Shown here: one piece after another, positions 15,020 through 22,137 of the stretch
Position numbering within the stretch: position 1 is the first letter of the stretch
Layout: each line of letters opens with the position of its first letter
Assembly (NCBI GenBank): GCA_045545595.1
Contig: JAZQBG010000019.1
Coordinates: forward strand, 1-22,137
DNA: 22,137 nt
Direction of reading: 5' to 3'
Origin: SIG205 sp045545595
Lineage (GTDB): Bacteria; Bacillota_I; Bacilli_A; RF39; UBA660
Program-made: the position numbers and the translations under genes
Notes under the pieces: generated by a model
What the model was told of the DNA's origin: nothing
What the model saw: the letters and a program-made list of their open reading frames with translations, nothing else
Database searches by the model: none

Positions 15020-15718
15020 TTGTTATTTAATTTATTAGTTGAACTTATTAAGAACAGTATATTTTTAACAGGTTCTTATAGTAATAATGTTTTTCCAGAT
15101 CCTTTAAGTAAAGAGGAAGAAGAAGAATGTATAAAAAATCTTCAATTAGGTAACAAAGATGCAAGAAATAAACTTATTGAACATAATTTAAGGTTGGTTG
15201 CGCATATTATTAAAAAATTTGAGAAAAACAATAACGACAACGATGATTTAATTAGTATTGGTACAATTGGTTTAATTAAAGGAATTGATACATATAAAGA
15301 TAAACATGGTACTAGAATAACTACTTACTGTGCGAGATGTATCGAAAATGAGATATTGATGTATTTTAGAAGCAATAAGAAAAATGATAAGAATATTAGT
15401 ATTAATGAAAGTATTGGTTATGATAAAGATGGTAATGAAATTACCTTTATTGATATATTAAAAACACCTAATCCTGATTTTGTAGATGATATATATACTA
15501 AAGACAATGTAGCTTTATTAAAAGAATATATGGGAGTTTTAACCGAAAGAGAAAAATTAATAATTGCGAAAAGATACGGATTATTTGGTAGTGATGAAAT
15601 GACACAAAAAGAAATCGCGAAAGAGTTAAAAATTTCTAGAAGTTATGTTTCTAGAATAGAAAAAAGAGCACTTACTAAAATGTTAAGAGAATTTATAAAA
15701 AGTAAAAATATTGATTAA
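15020..15718 (+). CDS. sigK: Sporulation sigma factor SigK-type
   Basis: 232 residues from TTG 15020, chosen because GGGAAG lies 7 nt upstream and because homologues begin at this point (LLVELIKNSIFLTG); TTG at 15005 is the alternative. It shows the SigK/SigE pattern: a short hydrophobic pro-like N-terminus, PLSKEEEEECI, region 2 with NKLIEHNLRLVAHIIKKF and LISIGTIGLIKGIDTY, RCIENEILMYFRS, and region 4 with the helix-turn-helix TQKEIAKELKISRSYVSRIEKRA. SigK directs late mother-cell genes in sporulation. The gene is continuous, with no skin-like insertion. SigE is the nearest alternative; the sequence after the pro-region fits SigK better. Confidence 0.88.
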   Translation: MLFNLLVELIKNSIFLTGSYSNNVFPDPLSKEEEEECIKNLQLGNKDARNKLIEHNLRLVAHIIKKFEKNNNDNDDLISIGTIGLIKGIDTYKDKHGTRITTYCARCIENEILMYFRSNKKNDKNISINESIGYDKDGNEITFIDILKTPNPDFVDDIYTKDNVALLKEYMGVLTEREKLIIAKRYGLFGSDEMTQKEIAKELKISRSYVSRIEKRALTKMLREFIKSKNID

Positions 15719-15738
15719 AATCTCGTAATAGAGATTTT
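15717..15738 (+). terminator. Terminator of sigK
   Basis: AAAATCTC / GAGATTTT, an 8-bp stem with a 6-nt loop and a T run, overlapping the stop codon. Confidence 0.85.
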
Positions 15739-15753
15739 TTTAATGTATCAAAA

Positions 15754-15775
15754 AAAGAACTATTTCTAGTTCTTT
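15754..15775 (-). terminator. Terminator of the cold-shock gene
   Basis: AAAGAACTA / TAGTTCTTT, a 9-bp stem with a 4-nt loop, then a T run on the minus strand, touching the stop codon. It is convergent with the sigK terminator. Confidence 0.85.
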
Positions 15776-15995
15776 AGATACTAATCTTTTCTTCTTCGAT
15801 TACTTTAACATTAGTTGCTTGTAAACCTTTTTCAGTTTCCACTAAATCAAATACTACTCTTTGGCCCTCTTCAAGACTTTTAAAGCCCTTGCCTGGAATG
15901 ATTGAATAATGAACAAATATGTCATTTCCTTGTTCGTCAACAATGAAACCATATCCTTTAACATTATTGAACCATTTTACGATTCCTGTTTTCAT
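15774..15995 (-). CDS. csp: Cold-shock protein (CspA family)
   Basis: 73 residues, a single cold-shock domain of normal length. RNP1 is KGYGFI and RNP2 is DIFVHYS (usually DIFVHFS), with the N-terminal GIVKWFNNVKGYG strand. It binds single-stranded RNA/DNA and melts mRNA structure. The start at 15995 has AAAGGAG 7 nt upstream. A long untranslated leader with a hairpin precedes it, as is common for csp genes controlled by mRNA structure. Confidence 0.96.
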   Translation of the reverse strand: MKTGIVKWFNNVKGYGFIVDEQGNDIFVHYSIIPGKGFKSLEEGQRVVFDLVETEKGLQATNVKVIEEEKISI

Positions 15996-16033
15996 AATAT
16001 TCTCCTTTTACATTTCAAACTGCTGTACATAAC

Positions 16034-16059
16034 TACTCCGGTGCTAGCAATATGGAGTA
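16034..16059 (-). promoter_or_regulatory. Hairpin in the csp leader
   Basis: TACTCC / GGAGTA, a 6-bp stem with a 14-nt loop, close to the expected transcript start. It may be a stability or thermosensing element; no known riboswitch is recognised. Confidence 0.4.
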
Positions 16060-16066
16060 CTGTTTT

Positions 16067-16075
16067 ATATTAGCA
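16067..16075 (-). promoter_or_regulatory. Extended -10 promoter of csp
   Basis: TGCTAATAT on the minus strand, an extended -10 element. No clear -35 is seen. It gives a leader of about 65 nt. Confidence 0.5.
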
Positions 16076-16166
16076 TTTAATTTACAAAAAAAGACATTTT
16101 TTGCATAAATAAAATGTTTAGTCCACAACAAGTAAGATTTTTGTAAAAAAGAGAAACCGGTTATAC

Positions 16167-16202
16167 TTTTAATCATAAATACACTAACATTTATGATTAA
16201 AA
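16167..16202. repeat. Perfect 14-bp inverted repeat
   Basis: TTTTAATCATAAAT (16167-16180) and ATTTATGATTAAAA (16189-16202) with an 8-nt loop. It overlaps the 3' arm of the terminator of the LytTR gene, so the two hairpins exclude each other. It may be a second terminator or a protein-binding site. Confidence 0.6.
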
Positions 16203-16226
16203 CAGGAATTTATTCTCCTGTTTTAA
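16197..16226 (-). terminator. Terminator of the LytTR regulator gene
   Basis: TTAAAACAGGA and TCCTGTTTTAA pair around the stop codon, giving an 11-bp stem. Confidence 0.65.
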
Positions 16227-16944
16227 CTAATTCTCTAAGTCCCTTAACACTTCTTATAGAAATGTTACCTCTTAATATATCACCATTGTCAAATGTAATC
16301 GCATTCTTATTAAAATCACATTTTTTAATTTTTTTAGTATTAATAATGCATCCCTTATTAATTTTATAGAAATCCCTATTTACCTGTCTTTCAAAAAAAT
16401 ATAAAGGTTTTTTTACATCATACTTTTTATTCTTAGTAGTTATAACACACTTTCTTTCCATTGTGTCAGTTTCAATTCTATACACATCGTCATATTTTAA
16501 ATTATAATCAACCTTTTCTACTTGAAATTTAATAGACTTTTTATATCCAAATATTCCTAGTGATAGATCTACTAATTCTATTATATTTTTATCGTAATTA
16601 ACACTTTTACACACATAATCTAAAAGCGCTAATCTTAGTCTTTGAGCTTCACTAAGTAATTCTTTATACCCAGTTTCTAAAATAATAATACTGTCATAAT
16701 CACACTTTGATCTAATATCATTTGCGATATCTATTCCCGAATCATCATTTTGTAATTCGATATCTAAAATATAAATGTAATGACCATCATCGGAATGTTC
16801 AACAATCTTTTTTAATTTATCAGTATAACTTTCAAAAGTTTTAATTGTGTAATTTATATTTGTATTCATCATATAACTTTCAATAATATCTTTAGTTCTT
16901 ACCCTATAACTTTTATTATCTTCAACTATAATAATATTTACCAC
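16210..16944 (-). CDS. LytTR-family response regulator
   Basis: 244 residues from GTG 16944, with AAGAGGAG 5 nt upstream; the longer frame to 17004 lacks a ribosome site. The receiver domain has IIIVEDN at the N-terminus, the phospho-acceptor in YILDIEL (Asp 61) and the conserved Lys in CKS (113). The C-terminal LytTR DNA-binding domain includes VEKVDYNLKYDDVYRIET, FYKINKGCIINTKKIKK and the final KGLRELVK. It resembles AgrA/ComE-type regulators that answer peptide or wall signals. No histidine kinase gene is adjacent, so its partner must be elsewhere. Confidence 0.9.
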   Translation of the reverse strand: MVNIIIVEDNKSYRVRTKDIIESYMMNTNINYTIKTFESYTDKLKKIVEHSDDGHYIYILDIELQNDDSGIDIANDIRSKCDYDSIIILETGYKELLSEAQRLRLALLDYVCKSVNYDKNIIELVDLSLGIFGYKKSIKFQVEKVDYNLKYDDVYRIETDTMERKCVITTKNKKYDVKKPLYFFERQVNRDFYKINKGCIINTKKIKKCDFNKNAITFDNGDILRGNISIRSVKGLRELVKTGE

Positions 16945-17038
16945 ACTACCACTCCTCTTATTATAACAACATTTTATCACATAACTTATTCTATTAGCAA
17001 ACAATTTCTTTCCAAAATTAAAGTCTTTTTAAATATTT

Positions 17039-17067
17039 TTATCAATATATATATTAGGTACTATTAA
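17039..17067 (+). promoter_or_regulatory. Candidate promoter of the SPOR-radC-mre cluster
   Basis: TTATCA, 17-nt spacer, TATTAA. Both boxes are weak. It would give a leader of about 43 nt that starts just before the ribosome-site hairpin. Confidence 0.35.
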
Positions 17068-17082
17068 TTCTAAATTTCGACA

Positions 17083-17112
17083 ATCACTTAAGCTACAATT
17101 GTCTTAGGTGAT
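17083..17112 (+). promoter_or_regulatory. Hairpin that sequesters the ribosome binding site
   Basis: ATCACTTAAG (17083-17092) pairs with CTTAGGTGAT (17103-17112), 10 pairs with one G-U and a 10-nt loop. The second arm contains the whole Shine-Dalgarno AGGTGAT, 4 nt before the ATG at 17117. Translation should therefore depend on opening of the stem. Confidence 0.6.
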
Positions 17113-17116
17113 TTAG

Positions 17117-17575
17117 ATGAAAAATAAAATAATTATTCCAAGTATTCTTTCTTTAATGATAGGTTCATACCTAGGTTTTATAATTTTTAGGCAGTATAAA
17201 ACTACTAGTCAAAGTGTTTTTTCGGAGACAACAATAATATATTTTTTGCAACAAGGAGTGTATTCTTCAAAAGAAAGTATGGAGGATAATACTAAACTAC
17301 TTAGTGAGTATATATATACTTTAGAAGATGGTCAGTATAGAGTATTTGTTGGTATTACAACTGATAAGTCAAATTCTGAGAAAATTAAAGAAATATTTAA
17401 CAACAGAGGTATAGATATCTATATTAAAGAAAGAAATATTGAAGATATGGCATTCGTTGAAAAACTTAAACAATATGATGAAATAATTAGAACTTCAAAT
17501 GATGAAAGTGCAATACTAGAATTAGAAAGTCAAATATTAAATGAATATGAATTGGTGGTGAAGGAAAATAACTAA
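17117..17575 (+). CDS. Membrane-anchored SPOR-like domain protein
   Basis: 152 residues. An N-terminal membrane helix (about 5-24) is followed by a SPOR-like fold: IIYFLQQGVYSSKESME (strand with the Gln-Gly-Val pattern), YRVFVGITTDKSNSEKI and GIDIYIKERNI. SPOR domains bind denuded peptidoglycan at division or sporulation septa. The C-terminus is helical and charged. It ends 5 nt past the first base of the radC start, and mreC/mreD follow, so the cluster concerns cell envelope growth. The SPOR call rests on pattern, not on invariant residues. Confidence 0.75.
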   Translation: MKNKIIIPSILSLMIGSYLGFIIFRQYKTTSQSVFSETTIIYFLQQGVYSSKESMEDNTKLLSEYIYTLEDGQYRVFVGITTDKSNSEKIKEIFNNRGIDIYIKERNIEDMAFVEKLKQYDEIIRTSNDESAILELESQILNEYELVVKENN

Positions 17576-18251
17576 ATTTAAAGATTTAATTGATGAAGAA
17601 AAACCTAGAGAAAGATTTTTAAGATATGGTGTAAGTAATCTATCTAATGAAGATTTAATATCTATTATTTTAAAAACTGGAACCAAGGATTTTTCAGTTA
17701 AAGAAGTAAGTAATAATGTATTAAGTGAAATAGAAAATATACAAGGTTTAAAAGATATAACAGTTAATAAACTTATGTCTATCAAAGGAATTGGAAAAAC
17801 AAAAGCAATTGAATTAATTAGTGCGATAGAACTTGGAAGAAGAGTTCATACTAAAGAAGAAAAAATTTGTAAAAAGATTAAAACTCCAGAAGACACTTTT
17901 CTATATATGGAAAGTAGATTACTAAATAAAAAGAAAGAACATTTTTATGTTATATATTTAGATACTAAATCAAATGTAATTGAAGTTAAATTATTGTTTA
18001 TTGGTGGATTAAATGAATGTGTTATAGATATTAGAGAAATTTTTAAAAATGCACATTTACTTAGCGCACATTCTTTTATTTGTGTACATAATCATCCTAG
18101 TGGAGATCCTACTCCATCAAAGTCTGATGACATTAATACAATTGAATTAATAAAAATTGGAAAATTGCAAAAAATATTACTAAAAGACCATATTATAATT
18201 GGAAATGGGAAATACTATAGTTACTACGAAAATGGGAAATATATGTTTTAA
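17568..18251 (+). CDS. radC: RadC-family JAB/MPN domain protein (UPF0758), non-canonical start
   Basis: About 227 residues. Homology to RadC runs from TKFKDLIDEEKPRERFLRYG through the helix-hairpin-helix segment (LMSIKGIGKTKAIELI) to the JAMM metal motif HNHPSGDPTPSKSD. The only in-frame ATG is at 17775, which would delete the N-terminal third. The next codon that fits the family start is ATA at 17568, just inside the end of the SPOR-like gene, with a TGA 9 nt upstream in frame. I therefore extend the gene to ATA 17568 by homology; translation may be coupled to the previous gene. A base error turning ATG to ATA is possible. The function of RadC is not settled. Confidence 0.85.
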   Translation: MTKFKDLIDEEKPRERFLRYGVSNLSNEDLISIILKTGTKDFSVKEVSNNVLSEIENIQGLKDITVNKLMSIKGIGKTKAIELISAIELGRRVHTKEEKICKKIKTPEDTFLYMESRLLNKKKEHFYVIYLDTKSNVIEVKLLFIGGLNECVIDIREIFKNAHLLSAHSFICVHNHPSGDPTPSKSDDINTIELIKIGKLQKILLKDHIIIGNGKYYSYYENGKYMF

Positions 18252-18294
18252 AAATTTTAAATATATATTATAATCTATAATGGGATGTGGTATA

Positions 18295-19152
18295 ATGCAC
18301 AAAAAAAATAAAAAAAGACTCGAAGCAAAATATATTATATTAATTGTAATAGGTACAATAATACTTTTGTTGTCTATATACGCTTATATAATAAAGGATA
18401 AGAGAGAATTAAATAAATTTGAACAAATATTAAAAGACACTGTTATTACAGTAGAAAATATAGTTTTATTCCCATTTAGATATGTAACTAATGGAATAAC
18501 CCAGTTTATAAATTTAAAAGATGTATATAAAGAAAATGAAATACTGAAAAAAAACTTAGATAGATATGATTTAATATATACCCAAAATCAAGAATTAAAA
18601 AAACAAATCGAAGAATTAAAAGAATTAACTAATATTGATTATGTATTAACTGACTATGAGTATTTAAATGCAGCAGTAATAAATAGAAATTTAGGTTATT
18701 GGTATGATACTGTTACAATAAATAAAGGTAGCAAAGATGGTATCAAAAAGGACATGGCAGTAATTACAAGTAAAGGTTTAGTTGGTAAGATAACTAAAAC
18801 CACATCGTTTAACAGTGAAGTTAAATTAATTACCTCTAGTAATTCAAATAATAGAATTTCAGTAATAATTGATAATAATGGCGAACAATCATATGGAATT
18901 TTATCTGGATACGATGAAAAGAAAAATTTACTAACTATTGAAGGAATAAGCGATAATAAAGAAATACCAAAAGACGCTATAGCTTATACAAGTGGATTAA
19001 ATGATTTATTTCCTAGTGGAATTAGAATTGGTACTGTAAAAGAGGTGAAAAAAGATAATTATGGTTTATCTAAAATTGTCTATATAGAACCAGCAAGTGA
19101 ATTAGGCGAATTAAATACAGTCAGTGTATTAAAAAGGAAAGATGATAAATGA
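18295..19152 (+). CDS. mreC: Rod shape-determining protein MreC
   Basis: 285 residues from ATG 18295, with GGGATGTGG upstream; ATG 18280 is also possible. It has a short basic N-terminus, one membrane helix (YIILIVIGTIILLLSIYAY), a coiled coil (KDVYKENEILKKNLDRY ... LKKQIEELKEL) and the paired beta domains of MreC (AAVINRNLGYWYDTVTINKG, GLVGKITKT, SGLNDLFPSGIRIG). MreC links MreB and the PBP2/RodA wall machinery outside the membrane. It overlaps mreD by ATGA. Confidence 0.93.
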   Translation: MHKKNKKRLEAKYIILIVIGTIILLLSIYAYIIKDKRELNKFEQILKDTVITVENIVLFPFRYVTNGITQFINLKDVYKENEILKKNLDRYDLIYTQNQELKKQIEELKELTNIDYVLTDYEYLNAAVINRNLGYWYDTVTINKGSKDGIKKDMAVITSKGLVGKITKTTSFNSEVKLITSSNSNNRISVIIDNNGEQSYGILSGYDEKKNLLTIEGISDNKEIPKDAIAYTSGLNDLFPSGIRIGTVKEVKKDNYGLSKIVYIEPASELGELNTVSVLKRKDDK

Positions 19153-19658
19153 TTTTTGGAATAATAATAATTACTATATCTTTTCTTTTAGATTCTTTTT
19201 TATCAATGTATATTCCAATAACAGTATCTAACTATAATTTACTAGTACCTATGTTTACAATTGTTTCGTTAATATTGATATATCCATATTTTAACAATGA
19301 TGAAAAAAATTATTTGATAACATGTTCAGTATTTGGATTATTATATGATATTACTTTTACTAATACTTTTGGACTTAATACTGCCCTATTCTTTGGCCTT
19401 GGTTGTATTATTATATTCCTAGATGGTGCGTTATCAAATAATCTATTTAGTTTAATTGTTAAGATGTTAATAGTAATAATATTATATGATGTGATAACAT
19501 ACTTAATATTATTGTTATTAAATTATATTGATTATGGGATATTAACTCTAGTAGTAAAAATTGGGAAATCATTAATATTAAATACAATTTACTTAACGGT
19601 AACTTACTTTATAACTAATATGATAGCAAAAAAGTTACATATTAAAAAGACAATATAA
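19149..19658 (+). CDS. mreD: Rod shape-determining protein MreD
   Basis: 169 residues with five or six membrane segments and the MreD pattern (FLLDSFLSMYIP, SLILIYPYF, FGLLYDITFTNTFGLNTALF). It is coupled to mreC through a 4-nt ATGA overlap and ends in a strong terminator. It works with MreC in wall elongation. mreB is not in the window. Confidence 0.88.
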   Translation: MIFGIIIITISFLLDSFLSMYIPITVSNYNLLVPMFTIVSLILIYPYFNNDEKNYLITCSVFGLLYDITFTNTFGLNTALFFGLGCIIIFLDGALSNNLFSLIVKMLIVIILYDVITYLILLLLNYIDYGILTLVVKIGKSLILNTIYLTVTYFITNMIAKKLHIKKTI

Positions 19659-19696
19659 AAAGTTGAGCAATAAAATTAATTATTGTTCAACTTTTT
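19657..19696. terminator. Bidirectional terminator between mreD and rnj
   Basis: AAAAAGTTGAGCAATAA pairs with TTATTGTTCAACTTTTT over 17 positions with one non-Watson-Crick pair and a 6-nt loop. A and T runs on the two sides serve both convergent genes, and it overlaps both stops. Confidence 0.9.
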
Positions 19697-21377
19697 CTTT
19701 TTTAGTATTCATTACAATTGGTAATATAATTGGATTTCTACCTGTTTCATCTTTTATAAAACTAGACACTCCGTTTACAATTGAATATTTTAAATCATTA
19801 TAATTAAATGATTCTTTGCTAGATAAATGTTTTTGGATAATTGTAGTAGCGATCTCTTCAATCTTCTTAATTAATTCAACATTTTCATTAACTAATACAA
19901 ATCCTCTAGTTGTAATATTAGGCGCTACTAGTAATTTTTTGTTATCAACATCAATTGATGCAATAACAACTAATATTCCATCACTAGACATTATCTTTCT
20001 ATCTTTAATAACTAGGTTACCTATGTCCCCTATTCTGTTACCATCAACATATACATCACTAGCAGGTACACTACCTTGTTTTTTAATACCATTTTTAGAA
20101 AGTGATAATACTTCACCATTTTCTAAAACAAAGGTTTTATTTTTCGGTATTCCTAATTCTACACCAATATCAGCATGTTGTTTTAACATTCTAAATTCCC
20201 CATGTACTGGCATAAAATATTCAGGATCTATTAATCTTAACATTAATTTTAATTCTTCTTCTTTAGCATGTCCTGAAGTGTGAACTTCACTTAACATTGT
20301 ATTATTGTATACTTTCGCACCCTTTAAATATAGTTTATTAATTACTTTTGATACAGATAAACCATTACCAGGAATTGGCGATGAAGATAGTATTACTACA
20401 TCATTTGGTAATAATTTTATTAATTTATGAGAACCATTTGCGATTCTAGAAAGCGCAGCTAAAGGTTCACCTTGAGATCCTGTACATAGTAAACAAACTT
20501 TATTTGGAGCCATTTTTCTAGCTTCTTCAGGAGTTATAAATATAGATTTATCTTTAATATATCCACCTTGAACTGCAATTTCGATAGAGGTTTCCATACT
20601 TCTACCAAAAAGCGCAATTTTTCTTCCATTTTTTCTACAAGTTTCAACAATATGTTTTAAACGATAAATATTAGATGCAAATGTCGCAAGTATTATTCTA
20701 TTTTCAGTTTCTCTTGAGAATATATCTGATAAGGTTTCATCAACTTTTGATTCACTTAAACTAAATCCTTCTGATAAAGCATTAGTACTATCACTAAGTA
20801 ATAGCTTAACCCCTTTTTTACCAACTGAAGCCATTTTATGTATATTAGCGTTAGGTCCAATTGGTGTCATGTCAAATTTAAAATCTCCTGTAGCAACTAT
20901 TGTTCCATTAGGTGTATGAACCACTATTCCATGTGAATCAGGAATTGAGTGTGTAGTTGCGAAAAACTCTACATCAAAAAATTTAGATTTGATTCTAGTT
21001 TTCTCATTATATGTTACTAATCCCTTAAAAGGAATATTTCTTTCTTCAAGCTTTTTTCTAATTAAAGGAACAGCTTGATTAGGTGCATATATTGTAGGAA
21101 TATTAACCGACTGTAATAAAAATGGAATACCTCCAATATGGTCCTCATGACCATGTGTTATTATAAGACATTTGATTTTTTCTTGATTTTTCTTTAAAAA
21201 AGTATAATCTGGAATTACGTAATCAATTCCTAATAATTCATCTTCAGGAAACATTACTCCAGAATCAATTATAATTATTTCAGAATTATGCATAACAACG
21301 TACATATTTTTCCCCACTTCGCCTAATCCACCAAGTGCGAAAACTTTAGTATCGTCGTTAGTATTAAAAAGTTTCAT
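19680..21377 (-). CDS. rnjA: Ribonuclease J
   Basis: 565 residues, full length. The metallo-beta-lactamase motif HGHEDHIGG (His 75, His 77, Asp 79, His 80) and further zinc ligands (TTHSIPDSHG, GDFKFD) are followed by the beta-CASP region (FASNIYRLKHIV, CTGSQGEP, SGHA) and the C-terminal RNase J domain. It is a 5'-3' exo- and endonuclease in mRNA decay and rRNA maturation. The start at 21377 has AAAGGAG 7 nt upstream. RNase J1 and J2 cannot be told apart with certainty; intact catalytic residues favour J1. Confidence 0.96.
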   Translation of the reverse strand: MKLFNTNDDTKVFALGGLGEVGKNMYVVMHNSEIIIIDSGVMFPEDELLGIDYVIPDYTFLKKNQEKIKCLIITHGHEDHIGGIPFLLQSVNIPTIYAPNQAVPLIRKKLEERNIPFKGLVTYNEKTRIKSKFFDVEFFATTHSIPDSHGIVVHTPNGTIVATGDFKFDMTPIGPNANIHKMASVGKKGVKLLLSDSTNALSEGFSLSESKVDETLSDIFSRETENRIILATFASNIYRLKHIVETCRKNGRKIALFGRSMETSIEIAVQGGYIKDKSIFITPEEARKMAPNKVCLLCTGSQGEPLAALSRIANGSHKLIKLLPNDVVILSSSPIPGNGLSVSKVINKLYLKGAKVYNNTMLSEVHTSGHAKEEELKLMLRLIDPEYFMPVHGEFRMLKQHADIGVELGIPKNKTFVLENGEVLSLSKNGIKKQGSVPASDVYVDGNRIGDIGNLVIKDRKIMSSDGILVVIASIDVDNKKLLVAPNITTRGFVLVNENVELIKKIEEIATTIIQKHLSSKESFNYNDLKYSIVNGVSSFIKDETGRNPIILPIVMNTKKEKVEQ

Positions 21378-21421
21378 ATTTTCTCCTTTCTTCTTTTTTA
21401 TATTTTTTTCATCGCTACCTA

Positions 21422-21450
21422 ATTATATAAAATTTTAATCGTTTTGTCTA
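21422..21450 (-). promoter_or_regulatory. Promoter of rnj
   Basis: TAGACA, 17-nt spacer, TATAAT on the minus strand, about 45 nt upstream of the start codon. Confidence 0.75.
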
Positions 21451-21497
21451 TAAGTAATTCAGTAGTTTAATTAATATAAAAATTTGATATAAATTAA

Positions 21498-21525
21498 AAA
21501 CAAACTCCACAAAAAGAGTTTGTTT
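21498..21525 (-). terminator. Terminator of the tRNA operon
   Basis: AAACAAACTC / GAGTTTGTTT, a 10-bp stem with an 8-nt loop followed by TTT on the minus strand, 10 nt after tRNA-Lys. Confidence 0.9.
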
Positions 21526-21535
21526 AATTACTTAA

Positions 21536-21611
21536 TGGTGTCCCGCCCGAGGCTCGAACTCGGGACCCTTTGATTAAAAGTCAAATGCTCTACCAACTGA
21601 GCTAACGGGAC
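21536..21611 (-). tRNA. tRNA-Lys (TTT)
   Basis: Cloverleaf on the minus strand with acceptor GTCCCGT / GCGGGAC, anticodon loop CTTTTAA and an encoded CCA end. Confidence 0.97.
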
Positions 21612-21619
21612 AAATAATT

Positions 21620-21694
21620 TGGCTGCCTCGGCTAGATTCGAACTAGCGCATGTCAGAGTCAAAGTCTGATGCCTTACCGCTTGGCTACGAGGCA
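21620..21694 (-). tRNA. tRNA-Gln (TTG)
   Basis: Cloverleaf on the minus strand with acceptor TGCCTCG / CGAGGCA, anticodon loop CTTTGAC, discriminator G and encoded CCA. Confidence 0.97.
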
Positions 21695-21709
21695 ATCATT
21701 CAAAAAGAC

Positions 21710-21793
21710 TGGTGGAGGGAGATGGATTTGAACCATCGAACCCGAAGGAACAGATTTACAGACTGCCGCGTTTGACCACTTCGCTACCCTTCC
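21710..21793 (-). tRNA. tRNA-Tyr (GTA)
   Basis: Minus strand, long variable arm, anticodon loop CTGTAAA, encoded CCA. The acceptor stem GGAAGGG / TCCCTCC has an A-C mismatch at pair 4:69 and a G-T pair at 7:66. Confidence 0.96.
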
Positions 21794-21800
21794 AAAAAAA

Positions 21801-21876
<76 letters not shown>

Positions 21877-21883
21877 AAAAAAA

Positions 21884-21960
21884 TGGTGGGCGATATAGGA
21901 CTCGAACCTATGACCCCTTGCTTGTAAGGCAAGTGCTCTAACCAACTGAGCTAATCGCCC
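21884..21960 (-). tRNA. tRNA-Val (TAC)
   Basis: Minus strand, perfect acceptor GGGCGAT / ATCGCCC, anticodon loop CCTTACA, encoded CCA. First gene of the tRNA operon. Confidence 0.97.
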
Positions 21961-21980
21961 GAAAAACATTGACGTAATTT

Positions 21981-22009
21981 AATATACCACGCATACATAA
22001 TTTTGTCAA
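21981..22009 (-). promoter_or_regulatory. Promoter of the tRNA operon
   Basis: Perfect TTGACA, 17-nt spacer, TATATT on the minus strand, 20 nt upstream of tRNA-Val: a strong SigA-type promoter. Confidence 0.9.
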
Positions 22010-22016
22010 TACTATT

Positions 22017-22136
22017 TTATTGATTTTTTATTTTTTTTAAAGATTCCTCTATCCAAATAGGTAACCAATACTCTAAAGTTCTAAAACCAAGGGACGTTTC
22101 TCTAATCCACTTAAGTTTAATAAACATTTTCTTTTT
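22017..22136 (-). CDS. 3' end of an ORF cut by the window edge
   Basis: The minus-strand frame is open from the right edge to a TAA at 22019-22017, reading KWIRETSLGFRTLEYWLPIW and then a Lys-rich tail. The high Trp, Arg and Pro content is unlike random AT-rich sequence and suggests a real coding end. An in-frame ATG at 22127 could also start a 36-residue peptide. No family is recognised from so short a piece. Confidence 0.4.
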   Translation of the reverse strand, partial: KKKMFIKLKWIRETSLGFRTLEYWLPIWIEESLKKIKNQ

Positions 22137-22137
22137 A

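Noticed and set aside
15020..15718. sigK interrupted by a skin-like element
   Set aside because: The reading frame is continuous through regions 2 and 4.
18291..18296. TATAAT as a promoter of mreC
   Set aside because: It overlaps the likely start codon at 18295, has no -35 box, and no other good start lies downstream.

Overview
The window is a very AT-rich, low-GC Gram-positive segment. UGA is used as a stop (for example in the ATGA overlaps at 3226-3229 and 19149-19152) and Trp is UGG, so this is not a mycoplasma-type code. RNase J, YqeG/YqeH, MreC/MreD, RadC, a cold-shock protein and an uninterrupted sporulation sigma factor of the SigK type point to an uncultured Bacilli-class, spore-former-related gut-type Firmicute. 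This placement is an inference from gene content and base composition.

Positions 1-7257 (minus strand) hold a complete diversity-generating retroelement (DGR). In transcription order it is: accessory protein Avd; a 74-nt template repeat (TR); a structured spacer; a DGR reverse transcriptase; variable protein 2 with VR2; a small degenerate AAA-like protein; a metallopeptidase-like/VWA protein; and variable protein 1 with VR1, which runs off the left edge. Read on the coding strand, TR and VR differ mostly at TR adenines. The diversified segment lies in an N-terminal C-type-lectin/DUF6273-like domain fused to a MoxR-type AAA+ ATPase. The locus therefore looks like a diversified sensor-ATPase plus VWA effector (conflict-type) system rather than a phage tail or surface adhesin.

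Positions 7258-8874 are accessory: a small Gly/Tyr/Pro/Arg-rich protein, an unrecognised 246-residue protein, and, on the minus strand, what looks like a type III toxin-antitoxin locus. That locus has a promoter, two 49-nt tandem repeats that each fold as an H-type pseudoknot with compensatory changes, a terminator, and a toxin ORF of only 52 codons that seems to join the N- and C-terminal ends of a longer toxin.

Positions 8875-17004 carry mostly minus-strand chromosomal genes: a divergent rnfC-rnfD pair without the rest of an Rnf operon, yqeG-yqeH, an unknown 282-residue protein, a membrane-anchored DUF5011/polysaccharide deacetylase, sigK (plus strand), a cold-shock gene and a LytTR response regulator. 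Positions 17117-19658 (plus) carry a SPOR-like membrane protein, radC, mreC and mreD. Positions 19680-21377 (minus) are RNase J, followed by a five-gene tRNA operon (Val-Thr-Tyr-Gln-Lys in transcription order, all with encoded CCA) with a clear promoter and terminator. The 3' end of another minus-strand ORF touches the right edge.
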